Assembly (NCBI RefSeq): GCF_900963305.1
Contig: NC_042521.1
Location: forward strand, 5,351,614 to 5,415,613
Origin: Echeneis naucrates
Taxonomy: Eukaryota > Chordata > Actinopteri > Carangiformes > Echeneidae
Length of the DNA stretch: 64,000 bases
Reading direction: 5' to 3'
The notes beneath the pieces were generated by a model. The model saw only the letters and a program-made list of their open reading frames with translations, had not been told where the DNA came from and made no database searches. Position 1 is the first letter of the stretch, and each line of letters begins with the position of its first letter. The position numbers were made by a program, and so were the translations under genes. Of this stretch, positions 50,752-64,000 are shown one piece after another.

Positions 50752-53700
50752 CTATCTTTTGTCTCTTTTCGGTGCCTTGTTGGATTTGCTGAGGATTTTC
50801 ATTAGGTTTTTGGACATAAAGTACGGCTTCTGTAGAGATCCATCATTACGCTCTAAGTCCTCCACTGTGAGAGTGATGAAACAGACCGTGTGAGATTCTT
50901 TTCCGTTTGAGTGTAAAGATTATTACACATCACACTAATCTTTTCCTTCAAAAATAACAAATTCTCATGTTGCAGTAGTTATAGTTCCACTCACTGTCTT
51001 TGTGTAAGTGTGTAAAACATGTTTAAATGTGAATATTGTGGGGTTTTATTTACACAAATTTGTACTCACAGAAGCAGAGGAAGAGTGTGTCGACACACAT
51101 ACTGTACACACTGAAGAATCCCAGAGCTATGAGGTAGCTACCAAACACCACCGTCTGAAAGAAAAAAAAAAAACAACAAAGTTAAAGAAGAGAAAAATTT
51201 TAGTCCAATGAGCACTGACTGAGTTTCACTCACGATAATCGGCATCCAGTAGTAGTTGAGGGTTTCTGAGCGGAAAGTGCTGCCCGGTAGAGGAATTCGT
51301 CCAGAGAAGAAGAAGAAAGACAACACACCTGAAGAAAAGATTGAAATGAAAGCATCTCTTATTCGCATCAGAGTAAGCACTTATGGACTTCGGAGTAAAA
51401 TGAATAACATGATAATTTATATATTCATGAACCCCGTAGCATTTAAAACAATGAACTGGGCCTGTAAACTAAGGGGGCGGTTGAGTTTAGTTTCTTAGCG
51501 TGCTCCTATTTGGCAGTAAGAAGGGAACACAGATGGGGCTCTTGGGAATGTTGATTGTTTTGCAGGTTTGTGATCATAAACCAAAATATTGAGGGTCCAC
51601 ATCACAATCCAGCTAACAGTAGTTGAAATATGTTGGCATGGACCGAAGTCGTTGACTAAACAACAGAGTCATGTCGCCAGCAGGGCTTAAAAATACAGGC
51701 ACTGTCTTTATCAGAGCATCTGTTGGCCAAACACGGCTCTAGTTAACGCCCTAAAGTCATCCTTACCCACTCCTCCGACCACCAGGAGCTTCCCGAAGAA
51801 CAACAGCAGGTCTGTCACTTTATCAAGGACAACAACCCTGAAGGGACACAGTCAGAGTCAGAGAAACGTGCTGCTGTTCAATAAGTGTTTCAAAGTGTGT
51901 GACTTCACCCACTCTAGAGGGGGAGAGTTGCAGCTAAAACCTGTTGTTCCAGGTAAAACAGCTGTATATTCATGTTTTACACTGGTTAGTAAACAGACTG
52001 TGGAAAGCAAAAGCACTGACAAAAACAAACTCCTTTAGTGCAGGACACAAACCTGACTACATTTCTCATCAGCAGCGAGAAAGCATTTTTGGCAGAGACA
52101 CAGAAATTCTTCCCATAAATGGCGATCTGTCAAGTTAAGAAAAAATAAATAAATCATCCATCTGGTTTTAAGAAAATACATCAACCTACATGCATTACAC
52201 TGTGTAGGAAAATGTGACAGTTGATAGTGATACAAAATTTACTAATAAAATCAAATGTTACCCTGTAGACATTTTTTGTTGCTTTAGTACTAGAGGAAGT
52301 CAGTCCTACCACCATTAGTCCTGCATTAAGATACGCATTTAAATAGGAGGACCCATAAACAGAGAAACAATATAATTGTATTCACCATGATATAAGCATT
52401 CCTGTTGAGGAATTTGATGAATTTCTCCAGACACCAGAGGCAGCACTTCATGCAGCACAGAATGAAACGTGCCACTGGATTCTGCGCCTCTATAGGACAA
52501 ATAAAGTAACCTGTTATTATTTGACACCGTCTGAATTCTAACACTGTCTGCCCTGCCTTTATAACTTATGAACTGAAGTGAGCAAAGCTTATTTTAGAGC
52601 GCCTTCCACAGGTAGAGAGTCACAAAGTGCTGTACATGTTAAAAACAGCACTGACAACAAAAAGGTCTGACAATTTAAAAATCAACCAACAACAAACAAA
52701 TGAGGCCAGAGACAAAAGCTGTCACAAAAGGCTGAACAAAGTCTGAGGCTGAGTATCCACATCTGATCCAAAGAAAACTTTATCTACCTAACTACTTACA
52801 TGCCAAAAATGTATAATATGAGGATGAGACGAAGTGGAAATCAGGTACTTCAAGCTTACCTCTTGTTTTATGGTCAATATATTCCAGAAGTATCCTCACT
52901 ATCTGCACCAAGGTCAGGATCAAAGAACCAAACGCCAGGGAGCCCACATGGTACCTGAAATGTAAATTATATAACTTCTCCGAGCAATGATGAAAATGTC
53001 ACAAGTCACAAAAAAAAGAAAGATGATAAAAAAAGAGCATACTCTCAGAATGCATAGACCAACTGTGTCACTTTAACATTAATAATTAATATAAAATTAT
53101 GCAACAGTGGCAAATTAATCTAAAGCACCTTTTACACATGAAATGAACAAATGGACAGTCTGTACAAGCTAAACTTAACATATTAATGCTCCTGTGCCCT
53201 CTAGTAGACAGAGAGGGAACCGCAGTGAGCCAACAAGTTCTATCTGGGTATAATATTTCAATGGAAGCAGGTTGCAACACCCACAGTATTATCTGTGGCA
53301 GCAATCGTGTGACTGGGACAATTAGGTAGTGAAAACATAGAGATGGCATTTAGTGTCTGAGAATCTGACACAGTCATTGTTAGAGGAATTTACCTGAGGG
53401 AGCGTATAAAGCCGCCACTAACAGGGAACATGGGGATGTCATCTGGCTTGTTGAAGGCCCAGTAGTAGGAAGCAAAGGCCCCTGCCAGCGTGCACTGCCC
53501 CAGGGCAATGACAAAGTTGACACACCAAAGAAAAGCCACCGCGTTGTAGATCTGCAGATTAAAGAGGTTCTTCTGGAGGAGACTCTCGTCGTCGTATTTA
53601 ATAAAGATGCATCTGGCTGAAGGGCATCCTGGATAATCTGACGAGCTGAAGTTCTGGGAGGAGGACACAAAAAAACAAAAAACAATTGAGTGGAGGTGGA

Positions 53701-56700
53701 GAGTAAGTGAGTAGTGTGTTTGAGCAACATAATAATCTGATGCATCTACAGCTACAGTATTTTTTTAACTATAGTTATCACTTGTAGAAAAGTATCTGAT
53801 TGGACAGTCACTCGTAGATGATAATTCATTTTTTACATGACCTGGCTGCTGACAGCAAATTCCTTCTTCTAGCAAATGTGAGAAGGCTTTACTGTAGGTC
53901 ACATTCATCGTGCTCTGTAGCTCCACAGTTGACTCACCTGTGGGTCACAATCCACGGTGCCATTAATGCTCATACAGTCGCCTGTTGTGGAGTTCAGGGC
54001 CACCACTCTGTGGATCGGACCTCCTGAAGTGGCCAAGTATCTGTATTTATTAGTTAAAGAAAGAACTGACACTCTGGGGTGTAGAAGTGATTGGATATTC
54101 TTTAATTAGCAGTCTGCGTGCAAATGTTTATATGTATATATGTATGTACGCCAAATTAAAAGGATACAAAGCTGTGGCTCCCCAGTAAGCAACACAGATG
54201 AGCAGGAGGACAAATGTGACCACAGGGTACAGCAGAGCAGACATTATATGACTGACAGCCCTGTTAAATATCAATATCATGGTTGTGAGGCCTCTTCACA
54301 GTAACACACAAACTCATCTCAAGGTTCCTATATGACACTAACACCTGGCTTTAAGAAATGACAAAAAAAAATACATATAGATTAAGAACAGCTACAATGA
54401 CGTGATATGAAACGGAAATAAGAAAATCTTGTGGACTGTGCTTTTGTTTTAATATTATTTTAATATTATAACTCACTTGCTGGACTCCTGGATGAGGGCG
54501 ATGGCTATGAGAATTCTTGTCCGGAGGAAGATTAGGGTGAGGATGAGGATCGCCTCCACCACAGATATGATTATCACTGATTAGAAGGAAGACATTAGTA
54601 ATGTAAAGAAAGGATTACAGGCGCTGATGCCTCCCCTTATAATTTATACTATACAACAACAGCGCAGATACAACCTCTTCCCCAGATAGACTACTATGCT
54701 TCTATACGCTTACACTAGGCATAATGGAGAAACCTTACAGTTAAAGCATTGAGGTTATGCTACAGTACGCTCAAAATAGAAAACTGGCTCAAATGTTTGG
54801 TGATGCTTAAAAAAAAATGGTTTTGGTTGGTCAAATTGGAAAGCATTTTGATCAAACTCACAGAATGCCAGCCAGGTCTCTTGAACTTGCAGGTAAACGC
54901 TGAAGTTGGTAGTGAAACCAATGTCATTGATGGAAGCAGACATTTGCTTGTGGTTATCATACTCCCAGTAGCAGTGCCATATCCCTGAAAGAGAAACAGT
55001 CCAGCAACTCAGAGGATACTGAGAACACACTCTCCTGACCTGAAAGAACTATCAACCCTGAATCAATGAGATCCATCTGTTAAACAAAAGACAAGGAACA
55101 TTTTCAGGCCTGACAGAGCTGAATCTTCTCTATTAATTAACCTTGACAGGCACCATGTAATATCACCATTATTCTGTTTCGCATCATTTGCATTGATGTG
55201 TGTTTGTGTTAACGGCTGAAAAACAGTATTGCTTTCATGATGTCATTTCTAATAATTAAAATTATTTATCCCATCTGTGAGATTACACCTGCACGCTTTG
55301 CTCAGAATGTTTAACTGAATTTACAGGCTTAACCAAACTATGTCAGTGGTGGGCCCCCCCCCCCCCAAAAAAAAAAAAAAAAAAAAAAAAAGTCACATGG
55401 AAAACTTTGTGTTTGTCTAGACTTACCATACGCCCCAACACCCAGGACACCTAGGATGAGCACCCACACAAGGACTGGAGCAGTGAATCTCAGCAGCAAC
55501 AGGAACAGCAGGCTAACCACCATGGCTATTAACAGACCCCTGAAAGACGTGAGTTGGACAGGACACAAACAAAAACAAGGAAAGGGATTAAATATGAAAA
55601 AAGACAAGTTTAACAAACAGTATCAAAGCATTGGTCATAACATCAATTTAATGTGTGTCCAATAACTTCATGACAATTAAATTTTCACCACAATTTCAGA
55701 TTAATTCCTGTCTGTGTGTTTGCCAGTAGGTGGCAGCATGAGGTGTAAGGGTAACTTACAGAAGGATCCATGGCCATGATGACGCAAAGTCCTCAAAGAT
55801 TCGAACACCAACATCTCTGGCATTGAAGCCATTTAAAATGTCCCTGAAGAGAGAGTTCAAATCAAAGGATTAGGTAAAGCAAATGCACTGAAGGAGCACC
55901 TCTGTAACAGATTTCTGCCTAATCAAAACTCCAAACTGAAATGTAGTATGAAAAAACACAATTTTCAGTAAATTATTGCCACAAAGTAAATACAAATTAC
56001 TCAGGAACATTTAGTTTTAAAAGGTATTTTCTCTCCACCACATTTATTTCCTGACCTTTTATTTTAATGAGCGCAATGAAAGACATAAAAGACATTAAAA
56101 ACATGTATGCAAGGGCCACAAGGTCAGACTCCAACTTGGTTCAGTGCTTCTAGAGGTAAAGCTTAATGGCACACACTGTACCATGTGAGCAACTAAGGCG
56201 CCCCTCTCTACAACTCTACTGATCCACAAATAAAGCAAGACAGTATAAAGGTATATATAAAACCCCGGGCATTCAGCAGCGACAGAGTGTGAGACAGAGA
56301 GGATGACGTCATTCTGCGGTTGGCAAGAAAACTACACATTCATGCTCTAAAACGGCTCGTCTGACTTCTCCGGTCAGTGTGAATAACTGAGAGACAGAAA
56401 GAAGAGCAACTACTGTCAGCTACCAGCTTCTACGCTATGTGTTGGAAAAAAACTCACTTAACCAATGACTCTGTGCTGGTGACGAAGAGGAGAAACAGAC
56501 AGGGTTATTAAATTCTGATTTTTTTTTTTTTTCTTTGCGTTTACCAACTTTTAAGTGCATTTAGGGAAGGCAGATGTTGTCTTTACAAATCAATGAATCA
56601 TTGATTTAGGTCACCATATCTTACCCAGTGCCATTTTTGATGAGGTTGGCGGTGTCATTGATTGAGGTAGGTAAACCGGGAACATTGGAGAACTCTGAAG

Positions 56701-59700
56701 GAATCCCCTCAAGTGCTGTGACATCAGGTAAGCATCGCCCCAGCACTAGCAGAAGAGAAAATAATCAAATAAAAGCAGATCTCGGTTTGCAGCAATTAAA
56801 CTCATACTCATAGTAAACATGCAGCTGCATGAAATTCATAACCAGTTTCTATTACGGCAGCAAGCCAATATGAAAATAAATTAGATTTAGCATGAATAAT
56901 TGATTCCACTCACCAGGTGTTGTGGGTATGTGGAAGAAAGGGCACAGCTCATTGTCTATAATTTGTTTAACAGTCTGGGGGGAGATATCAAAACATCAAT
57001 AGAAGAAGTAGCAGGATACTTTTGAAAACAGATTGACAGACAGATCCAGATATGTTTAGAGACACATAAATGACACGATAATGTGACCTACAAATTTGGT
57101 GTTTTCCAGGTTGATAGATGGCACACAAAGACTTTGATTGAAAACCTTTGCTTTATCTTCTTCAGAAAATGCCTTTAGCCCCACAGCCCAGAATGTAGAG
57201 GGACAGCTTTCAACACACACCTATGGATAGTGAAAAAAAGGGTTAAGGATCATTTCTGCAACAACAGGAACGTAGAGTTAATTCCACAGTATCATTAACT
57301 GTAAAATAGTCTCCTCTACCTGTGTGGTTGGACACTGTAAACCATTAAGAGCAGTTGCCATAATATTAATAGATGTGGCACATTTGAGGATGTCAAAGTA
57401 AAACAGATTAGGTTTGTCTCTGAAAGAGAAAGACAAAAATAAAAGTTTTCAAATCAGTGAAAGGCATTCATAGTGTTGAATACACAACAGAAGGAGAAAG
57501 ACTAAATTACTTATTTGGTCCAGTGCCACAATACCATCCAGTTGAGTTTCTCGCATACAGAACATGGCGTGGATCACCGTAGAGCCAAGCTGATAGAGAA
57601 AGACAAATGCATTATAACAGAGATATGAGGAGCGTGGTATTTTATTAATGGGGAGGAATAATCCAATCCCTAATGATCAGTAGATTTTTCTTAATTTGGA
57701 GGAATTGGCTGACAGTCTGCGTCACGCTCAGGTACTGACACACAAGGTGACTGCATCACCTATCAGACCTCCTTGTTGACTCTAGATAAGAGCTGGGGCC
57801 CCGAGTGCTGGAATGAGTTTGGTGACAGGGTAATAAAAACGTATCTGAAATCAATACACAGTAATGGAGACAGAGTTTTAAGATTTAGAGAAGGGTGCTG
57901 AGAAAAAAGTACTAACCTTTAAAAGCAATTACTCAAATGAATGTGTAAACAGATCAAAGCATTGTGGTAACGCTGCTCCTTTGCCTTGCTATGTTAAGCA
58001 TTAAGGGAGTAGTAAAATCAAACTGGGACTATCTGAGGTTCAAATGCAGCAAGCTGACACACTGAAACTCTCACAGCCGTGACAACCTGGAAGCAGTGAG
58101 CTGTTACAACTTTGCTCGTCAGCATCTAGAGTACAAACTATAGCACTTCAAATATAATCATGGAAACATTTTACTGAATAATTAACTTTCAAGTCAAGTG
58201 TTGATGTAACACGATGGAACAAATTTCAACATTTAGACCACATTGTTGGTCTACTGTTGATCTCAAAATGATAGTGACAAAGGTTAAAATAGTTGGGGAT
58301 TTCCTGGACTGTATTTATTTGTCTCCCAAGGACACTAAACAACATGAGCCTCACAAATTAGCATGCTACGTTCCTTGTTTAAGAGCACACAGACCCTAAA
58401 TTGTTTCTTCCTGGAGTCTTGTCATCACCAACCAGGAAGAGCCAGCCCCTGACCAAGATATGGCCTCAGATAAGGTCCCTGAAGTTGATAATTGAAAGAT
58501 TTTCTTACATTGGAACAGAGCTAAGCCAGGGCAGTTCCTAGATTTTGTGCAAAGCTAATCAGCTGCCATCTACTACTTCATATTGAATGGCTAAATGAAA
58601 AAGTCCTATTAATTTAATTTCACCCAACTCCAAAAATTACTTTTCACTTCACTTTAAGATTAAGGCCAAAGGGACAAGTTAGAGGGAGGGTGGAGAAACA
58701 AAAGACTGATCATGAGACCTCTTCAGAGGACTGTGCTGGGGTCGGCGGGTTACTCTCACCTAAAATCCCGACAGCCATGTAGCCGAGGATGACTGCCATA
58801 AACAGGATACAGCAGATTATATCAGTGCACCCTCTGATGAAGGAAAAGATGTGTAAGTGAACTGGCTAAGCTTTGCATTGAAGTTCACCTTGGGGAGAAC
58901 ATTGGGATTCCACAAGTCAGCAGAAGCTCAGCCAGTGCAGTGTCAGATTAGAAAACACAAAGCCTTCGAGTCACTCAGAAGCTCCATACCTAGACTGAAC
59001 ATTTTTGGCAGATTTAAGAGACATTCACCTTTTGTTTATGGGCCCATTGAAGGTCGGGTCATACGGAGCAGGTTCTCCTGGGAAGAGGAAAAAAAAATTG
59101 ATTCAGTCTTATAAATGGATTTTAATTCATGCATACAATGACCTTTACAAACAAATGGTGTGTCATACATCATTAATCAGCAACTTCCTTTATTAGTCAC
59201 TCTGTTCTTAGACAGATTATCAAGGACGAATGAATTCACACCTGTCTTATCCTAAAAATCTACCCTAAGGAAATGCTCTGTTGATTTAAATCTGTGCATG
59301 TTTACTGTGTCAGCAGAAATATGTGGGAAGTGTTGTGCATGCAATGAAAGTACAGACAACAGACATTTCAACATTGGTCATTTGTGTGTGTGCTGTGTGT
59401 TGCTATAAAGACAAATTGTTGCTGTTGCTAAGCAATAGAGTTTTCTTGAATCCTGGTCTTGGAGTTAATAAATTACAGGTGAAGTGAGTTACAAAAAAGT
59501 TTCAGCAGCAGAGAAAACTTTTTTATGGGTTGACTGCCCACTTGAGTTTTACAATATAATCACTATGAGTTACCGATATTACAGGAAGACGAGATATGAC
59601 TTTTCTCTCACGCACCAAGCTGCTTACATACAAACAACAGAGCAGTTCAGAGCAGTTCTCACTTTGTTGTCTGTGCAGTCACCTGCAGTCACAGACAACA

Positions 59701-62700
59701 AAGTGACTGTGGAGGCACAGCATTACAGCCAATCTGGCTCATTTGAATGACATTTGAATTCATAAGTAAAAGGCGGAAAAGTCACTGACATTTAATCAAC
59801 TTAATTGGAAAATTGAAAACATGAGAACTTGTTTGAGAAGATCACAACTGAAAACATTCTTCTAACAAGAATCATGACTGTGAGGCTGCACCAGCTGCCA
59901 CAGCATTATCCTGTTGGGCAGGAAAAACACAATGGGCCGATGCGTCATCCCTACAGGATACTAATCAAATCAAATTGCCAAACAATTCATGCCTCTGTAA
60001 TCCACATTCACGAGTTTCAAAGAACATCGCTCTTGTTCCTGTGGAGTTTAGTTTAAGTGCTCTTGGTGTATATCAAATTAATGGACTGTAAAATGGATTA
60101 TATTATAATTTGTTCATAAAGCAGAACAAACCCACTCCCTAATGTGAACTAACAGTGGTAAAGGGGTTATAAGACTAAGTCTGACCAGTCTAATGCCTCT
60201 TCAGTATGATGTGATAAGAAGCCTGCAGCTGTTCCCTCTTCTGGATATTTCTAAGATTTCCATCCGTCACATACACAAATACTAGCCTGCTCTGTCCATC
60301 TGATTCGTTCCCTGGGACGGACATTTTGCCAAGCTTACTAATGTTCATAATTTCACATTGACACTCAAGCAAAACCATTGGCACTGGCTGTCATTTGAAT
60401 AGGAGTGAACTGAAACTGTGTCAACACTGCCAGCACTCATATCAGGACTGCTGAGTAGGATGCAAATCTGCAAACAGGATGCACTAAGTCCTTCACTATT
60501 CATCCGAATTGTGGGCAGTCCCACATTTCGTATGATAAACAAACTAAACACCAAAATAAAAATACATACAATAGAGCACGTTGCTCTCTGGAGCAGTGGC
60601 AGAGTAAAAGCAATAGGGAAAAATTGCTGTAGCTACAGAGAACGACAAAGATGAAGTGACCCCTTCATTTGACAAACTACCATAGTGAAGTGCACTGTAA
60701 GGCTGCACACATCCTCACTAGCTCTTTCCTAAACCTTTATTTGTGGATCACTGAAATGTACTCAGCCTTTGATATGAAATATACTCTTCACAGAAACCTG
60801 TTCATCTGCCTCATGTAATGTCATCAGGGTCAGATTTTTGTTCTGCGAGGTACTGCTGTGTGTTCAGAGCTAATGACAACATGGAAAATGGTTCCTTGTT
60901 CCAGATAGAAAGGACACTGTTCTCCTGCTCTTGTAAAGAGCTCAATGAAAAGCTTTAAACTTTCAAACTTTGAACCCCAGACAAGTCAGTAGCAGGAGAT
61001 TTTTATGAGATGGGATTTACGAAACCAAAAACATAATGGGTGTGAGGGTTGTTGGCTGACCTTGGTGACAAAGAGGGGGCAGCAGATTTTTTATTTTTTC
61101 TAAATTGAGTTTTTGTTTTGTTTTTTCTAAAATTAGATAGTTAAATATTTGTGACAATACCTTTTATCAGCTATAGGTCACTTGTCTAATAAGTAATCTA
61201 AATGCATATTATGAAAATACACCTCAAATTTACATATGTTTGCAAAACATCCCAAACTGGGTAACCTGGTTAATGTGTACAGTGTATTGGGCACAGAATA
61301 CTAGAGTGATAGAATCAGAGGCCATAAAGCCAATTATACACTATATCTCAATACTTCTCTTTCTTTACACATCGGCTATATTAACTAGGTGTCTTAAATC
61401 TAGTCTTAAAATAAGACTTTTTCCACATTGCCCTTAAGAAGCTTCAAAAAAATACTCTGGTCAATAATTTGCATCAACATTCACAACACACTCATTTCCC
61501 CATACTATTGAGTTCACAAACATGATAAAACCCAGTCGATTAAAGGCGACAACAATTAACCTAGATATATTTAACCTCACCGACCAAACCTCATGGGGCA
61601 ACAATAGGCAGTTTGGAACCTGTCATTATGATAATGAACCAGGAAGCCCTGGAACAGTTTCAAAAGAAAAAATATTTTTACTTCCCCGTGAAGGATTGTG
61701 CAACAATAGAGAGGCAAACAGTATAATAAAAAAAAACAAAAAACACAGTGCATAGACATTGACGATGACTTTACATACAAAAGCTCTTTTAAGATCGGCA
61801 GTTCTATTGTCACAGCGTGGCCACATTGAGTCAACTGTCAGCTCTGACACTTGTGATCGGCTCTTCTGTCATTACCATATTCTCTGGTTATTACAAGTCA
61901 TCTGAGTAAACATGAACCCCCATTTGATATTTACCTCCAAGGAGGGTTTGTTTACTGTAGCCTCGTGGACCATCCCTGACAGTCAATAGACTTGTAACTC
62001 CATCAATACAACAAATCCCACGAAGAGTAAACAAGGATGCAGACCAATCTGCAACTATTTTGTGATAGTTGCAGATTGTATTTGGTGATAAAGTAACTAT
62101 TAAAGAAATGTTATAGAAAATATGTGACAGTTGTCTGCTGTTTTTTTTTTTTTTTGTTTTGTTTTATTGTAACATAAATACCTTTTGCAGAACTTACTAT
62201 TTTCCTACATTCTTTTTTGGCCAAACAATCAATAGAGTAAATAACTAGCGGTTAACCTAATTCAGGCTGAAACATTAAACTGAGTAGTTGATGAGAAGCT
62301 ATTCTTTGGTAATGGTAGTAGTGAAGTAATTTCTTAAAACTTAAAAAAAAAAAAAAATACATGTTAAAATTCCTACCAATATTTCTTTTTCATCAACAAT
62401 TAAACTTTAAGGGTTTTTTTTTTGTTTGTTTTGTTTTAACCAGCCAAACAACAGGATCCAAATCCTTATGTCAGAAAATTGTGGTAAAAAAAGAGTAACA
62501 AAGTCCAAGACGACGTCTGCAAAGGTTTTGTTTTTTATGATAAAATATTGACAAGCCCAACACATTTACTAACCTGGACTCCAAAACAAAATTGATAAAT
62601 GTTGTTGGAAATGATCCATTATCAAGACAGCACAAAATCTACTGTTATCATCTTCCATCACTGTCACTATCTTGTGACAAGTTATGTCAGATATGTCAAC

Positions 62701-62905
62701 ACATTTGTATTTAATGTGCCAAAACCAAAAGACTTTTGGTGTTGAATTCATTGATAATTCTTTGAACCACAGTGATGTGGGTAAGGTAAAGTGAAGCAGT
62801 GAAGGTAGCCAAACATTTCACATTACAATACAAAAACATGTTTGCTTTCAGCATTTCTCTGCTATTAGGTCAAGTGATCAGATGCGTTTATTGACTTTGG
62901 CACAA

Positions 62906-62936
<31 letters not shown>

Positions 62937-63096
62937 GCCTATATAAACAGACACACATCTGGAGTTGTGTTTGTTTATGGCACCGTTTTACTCACAAGCT
63001 CGATTCAAACATAAAACTGAAGCAAAGTGAGTTTGTTTGTTTTCTAACCCACTCACCGTACTCGGAGTCCGGGTCGCTGTCCCGTCTTTTACCCAT
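50752..63096 (-). CDS. slc44a4: Choline transporter-like protein 4 (thiamine pyrophosphate/choline transporter)
   Basis: Multi-pass plasma-membrane carrier; human SLC44A4 takes up thiamine pyrophosphate in colon and choline. Twenty-three coding exons (high to low): 63096-63057, 59077-59029, 58833-58760, 57589-57511, 57419-57320, 57220-57092, 56974-56914, 56745-56625, 56475-56458, 55843-55760, 55539-55427, 54984-54862, 54576-54477, 54260-54168, 54040-53938, 53653-53394, 52954-52860, 52489-52386, 52126-52053, 51837-51767, 51328-51234, 51154-51070, 50864-50752. They sum to 2184 nt, 727 aa. It starts [20 protein letters not shown]. The long first extracellular loop has sequons (NST, NQS, NDT, NGT). 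Family blocks include [50 protein letters not shown] and [27 protein letters not shown] and [13 protein letters not shown] favour paralogue 4 over SLC44A2. Confidence 0.94.
55355..55391. repeat. C-run followed by A-run
   Basis: About 13 C then about 25 A in the slc44a4 intron next to coding exon 11. On the transcribed strand this is a T-run followed by a G-run. Confidence 0.8.
59659..59706. repeat. Perfect inverted repeat, 17-bp arms
   Basis: The arm TCACTTTGTTGTCTGTG at 59659-59675 is repeated inverted at 59690-59706, around a 14-nt loop CAGTCACCTGCAGT. It lies in slc44a4 intron 1. Confidence 0.9.
62045..62078. repeat. Perfect inverted repeat, 14-bp arms
   Basis: CAATCTGCAACTAT at 62045-62058 is repeated inverted at 62065-62078, with a 6-nt loop. 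It lies in slc44a4 intron 1. Confidence 0.9.
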
Positions 63097-64000
63097 TGTC
63101 CGCCTTCACCTGCACCTTTTCCTCCTCCTCTCCTCTTTTTCTTCACCCGACAGTGGATTTAAGAAACAAAAACACCTCCAGCAAGCGAAATCGCATTTAA
63201 AACGAGCTCCGCTGCCTCCGACTCAACCTGGTAACTAAGTGAGCAAATCTTTTTTTTTCCCCCCCCTTCCTCGCGGAGGTAACTAGGCAGTGACGTCACG
63301 AGCGCACCTGCGGATGAGTACCTGAGCTACAACAAAGATCGTCCACCGGAGAGAGGGCTCACTCTTCATTTATATTTATGAACGACGTTAATGGAGAAAG
63401 GAGCCATATGTTTTATTGTATTCAGCTAAAAAGATTAAAATAAAATTTTAAATTTGCTAAATTATTGCATTCAAAATTCTTCGGTGGAGGATAGTGCCAG
63501 GAAAACGTATTTAAAATCGTTCAAAAAGTAAAACAGTAAGTTGAACATGAACACTAAAACGGTTGCTGCATTCGTCCATCATGACTGAATCTCAACATGC
63601 TCCCAATGGAAGTGATAAGGGAAACATGCAAAAACGTAGAAATACATCGAGCCAGAAACAATTTCAAAGGTAGAAAATCCACCTTTCATTTCCAATTCCC
63701 CTGTGGATCGTTTAAAAGTCATCATGTCTTTAAGCCATTTGAAGTGCAGAAATCTCGCAGAGTGAGATCTGCCCCATCTCTCCTCTGGCTTTCTATTTTG
63801 CCCCGTAAATGCCCCTTAGTGATCATAGATTCATTATACATTTTTATATTGGCCCAAAGGTTGGCAATCTGTGTGTGGTGGCGTATGTTATCAAAGCTTA
63901 TTGCTACCATTTTTTTAAAGGAATGAGGAAACATCAGTCACACAATGTTGTGAATAACAAGCAAATACAATACAATACAAAAGCCCAAAGATCAACTCAT
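63097..64000. other. slc44a4 5' UTR, promoter and upstream flank
   Basis: The first 200 bp are GC-richer and carry a CRE. Beyond about 63400 the sequence is AT-rich with no supported gene. The open frames at 63597-63926 and 63722-63934 show no recognisable domain. Confidence 0.5.
63291..63298. promoter_or_regulatory. Full palindromic CRE in slc44a4 promoter
   Basis: TGACGTCA about 195 bp upstream of the slc44a4 ATG, in GCAGTGACGTCACGAGCGC. A position and context typical of CREB/ATF-controlled promoters. Confidence 0.55.

Larger units (their letters stand above)
59078..63056 (-). other. slc44a4 intron 1
   Basis: A 4 kb AT-rich intron with phase-1 borders. It holds two perfect short inverted repeats (59659-59706 and 62045-62078), T-runs near 62143-62155 and 62415-62424, an A-run at 62339-62356, and an A-run joined to CA repeats at 62906-62936. 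I see no gene. Confidence 0.6.

Overview
The window is teleost fish genomic DNA, probably a percomorph. Genes are split by short GT-AG introns, intergenic DNA is AT-rich with many microsatellites, and dispersed fish repeats are present. I identified eight protein-coding genes and rebuilt their exons by translating and joining at splice sites. Each complete coding sequence sums to a multiple of three and ends in one stop.

Layout, left to right: med30 (minus; first two coding exons, the rest lies off the left edge), slc30a8/ZnT8 (minus, 9 coding exons), an AARD/FAM167-like gene (plus, 2 exons), aard (minus, 2 exons), rad21 (plus, 13 coding exons plus a likely non-coding first exon), utp23 (minus, 3 exons), rnf5 (plus, 6 exons) and slc44a4/CTL4 (minus, 23 coding exons). 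From med30 to utp23, order and relative orientation match human 8q24 (UTP23-RAD21-AARD-SLC30A8-MED30), except that the plus-strand AARD-like gene has no human counterpart there. Past utp23 the human order would give EIF3H. Here it is replaced by rnf5 and slc44a4, whose human orthologues lie in the MHC class III region at 6p21. The joint falls in a repeat-packed 3.8 kb gap.

The genes are not an operon and share no single pathway. They cover transcription (Mediator subunit), granule zinc loading, sister-chromatid cohesion, small-subunit rRNA processing, ER-associated degradation and choline/thiamine-pyrophosphate transport.

Mobile and repeat content: a broken non-LTR retrotransposon with a restriction-like endonuclease sits in slc30a8 intron 1, with its parts in permuted order. 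A 77-bp palindrome made of two fused Tc1-like terminal repeats lies 13 bp from an slc30a8 splice donor. There are two copies of a common teleost dispersed repeat. A G-rich minisatellite fills utp23 intron 1. A roughly 2.85 kb composite repeat with higher-order tandem structure and a terminal foldback abuts the rnf5 promoter. I saw no retrovirus-like element, Polinton, CRISPR array, tRNA or rRNA gene.
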